Below are positions 57,990-64,000 of a stretch of DNA of 64,000 nucleotides, piece after piece. The stretch is from an uncultured Clostridia bacterium (GTDB lineage Bacteria > Bacillota > Clostridia > UBA1381). The notes under the pieces are model-generated. The model had not been told where the DNA came from, searched no databases, and saw only the letters and a list, made by a program, of their open reading frames with translations. A program made the translations under genes and the position numbers. The stretch's first letter is position 1. Each line of letters begins with the position of its first letter. The DNA lies in contig CANQIP010000007.1 of NCBI GenBank assembly GCA_947623955.1, forward strand, positions 1-64,000, given 5' to 3'.

Positions 57990-58696
57990 TGTATTTTTAT
58001 TAAATCCTTTACGACCTCGCCCGCCGCGATAAGCCCCGCGGCTGCCGGTACAAACGCCGCGCTCCCGGGAACGGCGCGTTTTTCGGTCTGCTCATCGGAG
58101 GGCAAAGGCTTTATCGGCTCTTCCTTCGAGTAAACGACCTTTAATTTTTTAATGCCGCGTTTTTTCAGTTCATGCCGCATCACCCTCGCGAGAGGACAGA
58201 CCGACGTTTCGTATATGTCGGCGACCTCAAACATCGCGGCGTTAAGCTTGTTGCCCGCGCCCATGCAGCTTATTACCGGCACGTTCGCGTCAGCTGCGCG
58301 CATTATGATCTCTATCTTGCCCGTAACGGTGTCGATCGCGTCCACAATGTACGAGTAAACCGAAAAATCGTACTCGTCGGCGTTGTCGGGCATGTAATAG
58401 CACTTGTGCGCGTTTACCTTAATATCTGGATTTATCGACAGCGCGCGCTCCTTCATCACATCGACCTTGTATCTGCCTACTGTGTCACGCGTTGCGATAA
58501 TCTGGCGGTTTAAATTCGTTACGGCAACCGTGTCGCCGTCGAAAATATCTATCTCACCGACGCCACTCCGCACGAGAGCCTCGACAGCGTAACCGCCCAC
58601 TCCGCCGACGCCGAACACCGCGACGTGTGCGTTTTTGAGTTTTTCCATGCCGTCCGCGCCGAGCAGAAGTTCGGTTCTCGAAAGCCAATCAACCAT
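57977..58696 (-). CDS. tcdA: tRNA threonylcarbamoyladenosine dehydratase (ThiF/HesA family)
   Basis: VAVFGVGGVGGYAVEALVRSGVGEIDIFDGDTVAVTNLNRQI; start after GGAG. Confidence 0.92.
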   Translation of the reverse strand: MVDWLSRTELLLGADGMEKLKNAHVAVFGVGGVGGYAVEALVRSGVGEIDIFDGDTVAVTNLNRQIIATRDTVGRYKVDVMKERALSINPDIKVNAHKCYYMPDNADEYDFSVYSYIVDAIDTVTGKIEIIMRAADANVPVISCMGAGNKLNAAMFEVADIYETSVCPLARVMRHELKKRGIKKLKVVYSKEEPIKPLPSDEQTEKRAVPGSAAFVPAAAGLIAAGEVVKDLIKIQRGH

Positions 58697-58709
58697 ATCC
58701 GCACGCTCC

Positions 58710-59567
58710 TTATTTCTTTTCGTCGTAGTCGTCCATAAAATTGTACTCACGTTCGTTGTCGTGGTAGCCGATAATCGTTGTGAGATTGATGTTTTTGACG
58801 CTGTTAAAAATATTTTTCTCGATGTACGGGCTTGTGCGGCGGAACTGCTCGATAAGCCTTTTCATCTCCTGCCGCTTTGAACCCGTCTCCATATCCTCCG
58901 TCGCGATACGCTCCGTGAAACGGCACGCGCACCGTATAAAATCGAGTTCGTTGTACCGCGCCCACGCCTTAATATCCTTTTCCCTTACCATGTACATCGG
59001 GCGTATAAGTTCCATACCGGGGTGGTTCGTGCTGTGGAGCTTGGGCATCATCGTCTGAATTTGCGCGCCGTAGAGCATACCCATAAGTATCGTCTCAATC
59101 ACGTCGTCGAAATGATGACCGAGCGCGATTTTGTTGCAGCCGAGTTTTTGCGCCTCTTTGTAGAGGTAGCCGCGCCGCATACGCGCGCATAGGTAGCACG
59201 GGTGGTCGTCCACGTTCACGACCGAGTCGAAAATACGCGTCTCGAATATGTGTATCGGCACGCCCAGAAGACGGGCGTTGTCCTCGATTTTTTTGCGGTT
59301 CTCACTGTTGTAGCCCGGATCCATGACAATGTATTCGAGGTCAAACTTAACAACGCCGTGACGGTGGATTTCCTGCATACACTTTGCCATAAGCATTGAG
59401 TCCTTGCCGCCGGAAATGCACACGGCTATCCTGTCGCCCTCGTTTATCATCCTGTACTCGTTTATGCCGCGTATAAACTTGCGCCATATATTTTTTCTGT
59501 ACGTTTTTATAATGCTGCGCTCGGCTTTTTTGCGCCGTTCCTCCGCGCTCAATACCTTATTTTCCAT
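58710..59567 (-). CDS. TtcA/TilS-like tRNA thiolation ATPase
   Basis: RIAVCISGGKDSMLMAKCM; CYLCARMRRG. Confidence 0.88.
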   Translation of the reverse strand: MENKVLSAEERRKKAERSIIKTYRKNIWRKFIRGINEYRMINEGDRIAVCISGGKDSMLMAKCMQEIHRHGVVKFDLEYIVMDPGYNSENRKKIEDNARLLGVPIHIFETRIFDSVVNVDDHPCYLCARMRRGYLYKEAQKLGCNKIALGHHFDDVIETILMGMLYGAQIQTMMPKLHSTNHPGMELIRPMYMVREKDIKAWARYNELDFIRCACRFTERIATEDMETGSKRQEMKRLIEQFRRTSPYIEKNIFNSVKNINLTTIIGYHDNEREYNFMDDYDEKK

Positions 59568-59572
59568 ATCAC

Positions 59573-60415
59573 TTAAATAATCTCCGTTGCGTGGCGCGTC
59601 GCGTGGCAGCTTATGTTTACCGCGACGGGCAGCCCCGCTATGTGAGTGGGGAAGGTCTCTATGTTCACCGCGAGCGCGGTCGTCGTGCCGCCCATACCCT
59701 GCGGGCCTATGCCGAGTTTGTTCACGCGCTCAAGGAGCAGTTTTTCAAGTTCCGCGTAGTACTCGTCGCCGTTCGGCGCGTCTATGTCGCGTGTGAGCGC
59801 CTTTTTGGAAAGCTGCGCCGCCTTGTCGAGCGTGCCGCCTATGCCCACGCCGACAACCATCGGCGGACACGGGTTCGCGCCCGCTTTCCTTACCGTCTCC
59901 GTCACGAAGTCAATAACGCCCTCCACGCCGTCGGACGGGTTTAACATCTTAACCGAGCTCTTGTTCTCGCTGCCGAAACCCTTAGGCGCGAGCGTTATCT
60001 TGATTTTGTCGCCCTTTACAAAGTCGCAGTAAATGACGGCGGGCGTGTTGTCGTTCGTGTTGACGCGCCGCAGCGGGTCGGCGACTACGGATTTACGGAG
60101 ATAACCCTCGGTGTAACCGCGTCTCACGCCCTCGTTTACCGCGTCCGTTATCGTCGCGCCCTCGACGTGTACGTCGCAGCCTATCTCGATAAAGAACACA
60201 GCCATACCCGTGTCCTGACAAATAGGTACTTCCTTTTCGTGCGCTATTTCCGCGTTTTTGAGAAGGTTTTTGAGCACGCCTCTCGCGACCTCCGATTTTT
60301 CCGTTTCCGCGCTTTTTTCGAGCGCCGCTTTTATGTCGCCGTTAATGTGGCAGTTTGCGCGTATGCACATATCGCGCACAGCCCTCGTTATATCGTCCGA
60401 TTTTACAATTCTCAT
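59573..60415 (-). CDS. Class I fumarate hydratase, alpha subunit
   Basis: [54 protein letters not shown]. Confidence 0.92.
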   Translation of the reverse strand: MRIVKSDDITRAVRDMCIRANCHINGDIKAALEKSAETEKSEVARGVLKNLLKNAEIAHEKEVPICQDTGMAVFFIEIGCDVHVEGATITDAVNEGVRRGYTEGYLRKSVVADPLRRVNTNDNTPAVIYCDFVKGDKIKITLAPKGFGSENKSSVKMLNPSDGVEGVIDFVTETVRKAGANPCPPMVVGVGIGGTLDKAAQLSKKALTRDIDAPNGDEYYAELEKLLLERVNKLGIGPQGMGGTTTALAVNIETFPTHIAGLPVAVNISCHATRHATEII

Positions 60416-60431
60416 TTTTAACCCTCCGTTT

Positions 60432-63400
60432 TTACATAAAATACCACCGCGGGAACCATTCGAGGTAATTGTTTACGTAATCCGTGCTGCACGGCTTGCC
60501 CGAAAGCACGGGATAGAACATCACGAACAGCCCGATAACAATCACCGCGTAGCTTGCTATCATACCGACAGTCAGCTTTTTGTTTCGCGCGTTTTCGTAA
60601 ATGCACATAATCGAGTAGCCGACCATAAGCACAACAAACGGCACGCTCGGGAAGTAGTGGTAGATGAACGTCATTCTGTCCACGAACGTCCACGGCAAAA
60701 GCTCCGAGAGATACGCTATGATAAGGAATACCGCGCTTTTGTCCTTGTTCTTTATTGCACGGTACACGAGGTATATAAACGCCGGAACGCCCACCCACCA
60801 TACGAAAGGGTTGCCGAACGTGCTCAGTCCTTCCTTCACGCCGTCGGCTATGACGTAGTCATTGAACAGCAGCGGACGGCTCATTAAAATCCACTCGTAC
60901 CAGTCCGAGGAATAACCGTGTTCTTTTTGCGTCAGCATGTATTCGCCGTGGTACCATTTCATGTAGTCGATGTTGTCCTGTATAATTTTCATGCTGTCCG
61001 CGAAAGACGCGCCGTGCCCGCCCGTCGAGGCGTTTATGAACGGTATATACGCGAGAATGAGTATTATAATCGGCACTGCCACGAAGAAAACGGCGCACCA
61101 TACTATCGTTATTACGACGTGCTTTTTGAAGTTATCGCGTATAAGAGTATTGCTTATGCCGTTCGTCATGTCGGGTTTCTTTTTGCCTTTGTGCGTGGCT
61201 TTGTTATACTCGTTTATATGAACGAAAAGCATTATCATCATTATAATGAACAGTCCGAGTGCGGCGTACACAGCCGTGACCTTGCTCGCTATGCCCATTC
61301 CCGTCGCGATGCCGCACAGCGCGAGGTACACAAGACCCTTTTTAAAGCCCTTCTTATCGTAGAAGTTCGTCGTGCAGTACAGGTACATGAGGAAGAACAT
61401 CAGCATTATGAAGAACGTGACGTACACGTCGATTGTGGCTATTCTCGACTGCGCGAAGTGCATGAAGTCGAATGTAAACAGCACGCACGTAAGCGCGGCA
61501 GCCCACGATTTTTTAAGGAATTTGAGCGCGAACAGGTATATAAGAGGTACCATCATCACGCCGAAGAACGTTCCCGCGAACCGCCAGCCGAACGGGTTCA
61601 TGCCGAAGATACGTATACCGAGCGAGATGAATATTTTGCCCAGCGGCGTGTGAGTTGTTTCGTAAGGCTTTAGGTGATGAATAAACTCGTAAGCCGTGCG
61701 GGCGTGATATATTTCGTCGAAGTATGTGCTGTTGTGGAAGTCGGACAGTAACGGCACTTCGCTTTGCTCGTCAAAAAGCGCTTTCGCGCCGTTGTCCGTA
61801 AACGAGACGGGCGTTATGAGATTGCCGTCCGCGTCGCGCACTCCTATTTCCTTTATCGACACCCAGTTTTCGTCCGAGGCGAGGTGCGAGCAAATGTCTA
61901 TATAGCGCACCGAGGCGTTGACGTCGGTGCTCTCCCACTTAAATACATCGCCCTCCGTCAGTGTTTCGGAATACGTTTGAGACAATGCCGAATTGCGCCC
62001 CGACACAAGAAGGCTCTGCGCGGAGTTAAGCTCCTTTGAACCCAAAAAGTACTGTATCTCGCTTACGTCGTAGTCCGCCCCGAGGTCGATCGTAACACCG
62101 CTTTGCGGGATAAGATACTCCGTTTCGGCGGCGTGCATGTCGCCGAGGTCGTAAAACGCTACGCACGAGTAAACGACGGTGATAACAGCCATCGCGATAA
62201 TATCGGCGCGTTTTATGCGCGGCGTTTCCCTTTCCCAAAGCGGCTGCAAAGACGAAATTTTCTTCGGTTTTTTCTCGCCGCTTGCGAGGTAGTGTCTGTG
62301 CACGTAGTAAAAGAGCGCGGCTGTTATTGCGAGGTTTATTATTGACGCCACAGCCACGACGGGCGAGAACGCGTATTTGTTCATATCGGTCTGGTACACG
62401 AACAGCACCCACGCCGTGTTAAAGAACTGCGACGCGGTGATAAGCGACAAAATGCCGCACGTTTTTATGTCGGTCATGCTTATAAACGTAATAATCAGCA
62501 GCACGACGGCGGGGAACGCGTAACGCTCGTGCATTCTCGTCGAGAACATATAAACGAGGAACGTAATAATTGCTCCCGCGAAATAATACTTCGACTCCCT
62601 CTTTGATTTAAGTACAATATACACGATGTACAGCGAAATACCCGCTATGAACACGTTTCTCAAAATCTCCGAAAGCGTCGTGAGCGCCATCCAGTTCTTG
62701 CCTATCGCGCCCCAGAAGTTAAACGCGTTGACGGTGTGGTAGGGGTATGAGCCGATCGTTTTTATATACTGGTCAACGACGTTTCCTATACCGAACGGCA
62801 GCGCGAGCAGAAAGATCAGCGCTATAGCGCAAAGCCCCGCGCCAATATGCGTCATGAGTTTTTTCACGCTGAAATCGTCGAGTATGACGTTTTCAATAAA
62901 TCCGCCTATAAGCACGGGCGCGAGAATAAGCGCCTGCGGTTTTATGAACAGACAAATCGCGAACATAAAATATGAAACGTACAGCTTTTTATCGGTAAGG
63001 AAGTACAGCATAAGCACCGCGAACAGTGTGTACACGCTGTCGACCTGTCCCCAGACGGCGCTGTTTAATATAGAGACGGGGTTAAAAAGCCACAGCGCGG
63101 CGAACACCGCCGATATTGCCGACGAGTACTTTTTCGCGGCGATTTTGTACACGATATATCCGATAAGTATGTCGCATACAATCGCGGGCAGTTTGATAAG
63201 CGCGTACAGCGCGCCGTCCGAAAGCGGTATAATACTGCGTATAAAGCCTATCGCGTACAGCACGTACATATATCCCGGCGGGTAATCGTGGAAACCCTCG
63301 GACGCGTAAAAGGCGTTGATGCCGCCGTTAAACACGTCGTATGACCACGCGTCAAAGCAGCCCATGTCCTGCTCGTGACCGCGGTAAAGCGCGGCTATTA

Positions 63401-63557
63401 TAATTCGGAGCAGAAACGCCGCCGCTGCCGCAGCGATTATATACACGGCTTTGTTGTCAGTCTTTTGCCCCTTCTTCACCGCGGGCGCAAGCACGTACGT
63501 CCACACGGAGTACATCGCGAAAAGCGTGAATAAAACAATCAAAATTATAGCTGTCAT
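60432..63557 (-). CDS. Two GT-C glycosyltransferase modules fused (COG5542-like + PMT/GT39-like) with an intervening discoidin-like segment
   Basis: 1041 aa; N-terminal half DYPPGYMYVLYAIGFI...SAVWGQVDSVYTLFAVL, C-terminal half FDEIYHARTAYEFIHHLKPYETTHTPLGKIFISLGIRIFGMNPFGWR. Confidence 0.85.
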   Translation of the reverse strand: MTAIILIVLFTLFAMYSVWTYVLAPAVKKGQKTDNKAVYIIAAAAAAFLLRIIIAALYRGHEQDMGCFDAWSYDVFNGGINAFYASEGFHDYPPGYMYVLYAIGFIRSIIPLSDGALYALIKLPAIVCDILIGYIVYKIAAKKYSSAISAVFAALWLFNPVSILNSAVWGQVDSVYTLFAVLMLYFLTDKKLYVSYFMFAICLFIKPQALILAPVLIGGFIENVILDDFSVKKLMTHIGAGLCAIALIFLLALPFGIGNVVDQYIKTIGSYPYHTVNAFNFWGAIGKNWMALTTLSEILRNVFIAGISLYIVYIVLKSKRESKYYFAGAIITFLVYMFSTRMHERYAFPAVVLLIITFISMTDIKTCGILSLITASQFFNTAWVLFVYQTDMNKYAFSPVVAVASIINLAITAALFYYVHRHYLASGEKKPKKISSLQPLWERETPRIKRADIIAMAVITVVYSCVAFYDLGDMHAAETEYLIPQSGVTIDLGADYDVSEIQYFLGSKELNSAQSLLVSGRNSALSQTYSETLTEGDVFKWESTDVNASVRYIDICSHLASDENWVSIKEIGVRDADGNLITPVSFTDNGAKALFDEQSEVPLLSDFHNSTYFDEIYHARTAYEFIHHLKPYETTHTPLGKIFISLGIRIFGMNPFGWRFAGTFFGVMMVPLIYLFALKFLKKSWAAALTCVLFTFDFMHFAQSRIATIDVYVTFFIMLMFFLMYLYCTTNFYDKKGFKKGLVYLALCGIATGMGIASKVTAVYAALGLFIIMMIMLFVHINEYNKATHKGKKKPDMTNGISNTLIRDNFKKHVVITIVWCAVFFVAVPIIILILAYIPFINASTGGHGASFADSMKIIQDNIDYMKWYHGEYMLTQKEHGYSSDWYEWILMSRPLLFNDYVIADGVKEGLSTFGNPFVWWVGVPAFIYLVYRAIKNKDKSAVFLIIAYLSELLPWTFVDRMTFIYHYFPSVPFVVLMVGYSIMCIYENARNKKLTVGMIASYAVIVIGLFVMFYPVLSGKPCSTDYVNNYLEWFPRWYFM

Positions 63558-63669
63558 TACGGTGTTCCTTTCGATTTAATTCTGTACAATATATTCCAAT
63601 TTATTATTTTACTATATTTTTCACAAATTATCAAGCAAAAACTCCAAAACGGCGCAAAAAATACGCGGA

Positions 63670-63698
63670 TTGACTTTGCGCCGCGCAGACGGTATAAT
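63670..63698 (+). promoter_or_regulatory. SigA-type promoter
   Basis: TTGACT-N17-TATAAT. Confidence 0.7.
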
Positions 63699-63727
63699 AT
63701 AGTCATACATACAAAGGCGGTGAGCAT

Positions 63728-64000
63728 ATGATATATACCGTTACGTTTAACTGCGCGCTCGACTGTGTTATGAGCGTAAAAAACTGCCGCGCGGGCGAAG
63801 TGAACCGAGCCGAAAGCGAAAGAGTTTTCGCGGGCGGCAAGGGTATAAACGTTTCGAGGGTACTTGCGGAACTTGGCGCGGACACCGAGGCGGCGGGCTT
63901 TGTCGCGGGCTTTACGGGCTCGGAGGTCGAACGGCTTGTCAAAGCCGCGGGCGTCAAGACGGATTTTATACGGCTTAAAAGCGGCATGACGCGCATAAAC
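63728..64000 (+). CDS. fruK: 1-phosphofructokinase/PfkB-family kinase, truncated by window end
   Basis: MIYTVTFNCALDCVMSVKNCRAGEVNRAESERVFAGGKGINVSRVLAELG; open to 64000. Confidence 0.85.
   Translation, partial: MIYTVTFNCALDCVMSVKNCRAGEVNRAESERVFAGGKGINVSRVLAELGADTEAAGFVAGFTGSEVERLVKAAGVKTDFIRLKSGMTRIN

Overview
64 kb chromosomal window from a low-GC-type anaerobic Firmicute (Clostridia-like, apparently spore-forming because spoIVA is present). The assignment rests on gene content and order; no database was searched.

Layout, left to right:
- 0-3.4 kb: eroding edge of an integrative/conjugative-type element on the minus strand. It has a truncated CxxC-repeat ORF, a DUF3846 protein, a parB broken by a stop and a frameshift, a RepA-like initiator and iteron-like repeats. 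It abuts rpsI.
- rplM-rpsI; an acyltransferase; mnmA, cdaA, cdaR and fbp; convergent ymdB and rny, with a long structured rny leader.
- Complete glycogen cluster glgB-glgC-glgD-glgA-glgP plus a GH13 enzyme. GlgB and GlgA both carry histone-H1-like Lys/Ala tails.
- metF-metH, a two-gene unknown membrane module, galU, recJ, rel, yaaA-recF-remB-gyrB.
- A transglutaminase-like surface protein, an AEC transporter, hpt, an SLH/phosphodiester glycosidase, a GH29 fucosidase and a YitT-like protein.
- spoIVA, an ABC exporter, a HlyD-like/yggS/sepF/ylmH/divIVA division cluster, tcdA, ttcA-like, fumarase alpha, a very large GT-C fusion protein and a truncated fruK.

Most unusual signals:
1. Five intergenic clusters (about 29.6, 42.2, 45.0, 47.7 and 48.5 kb) of composite multi-hairpin repeats. 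Their stem sequences differ between copies while pairing is kept. One copy carries a second palindromic element nested in a hairpin loop.
2. A self-contained transcription unit at 48.07-48.5 kb: promoter, 160-nt inverted repeat starting at the predicted TSS, 45-aa ORF, terminator.
3. The shared Lys/Ala-rich tails on two glycogen enzymes.
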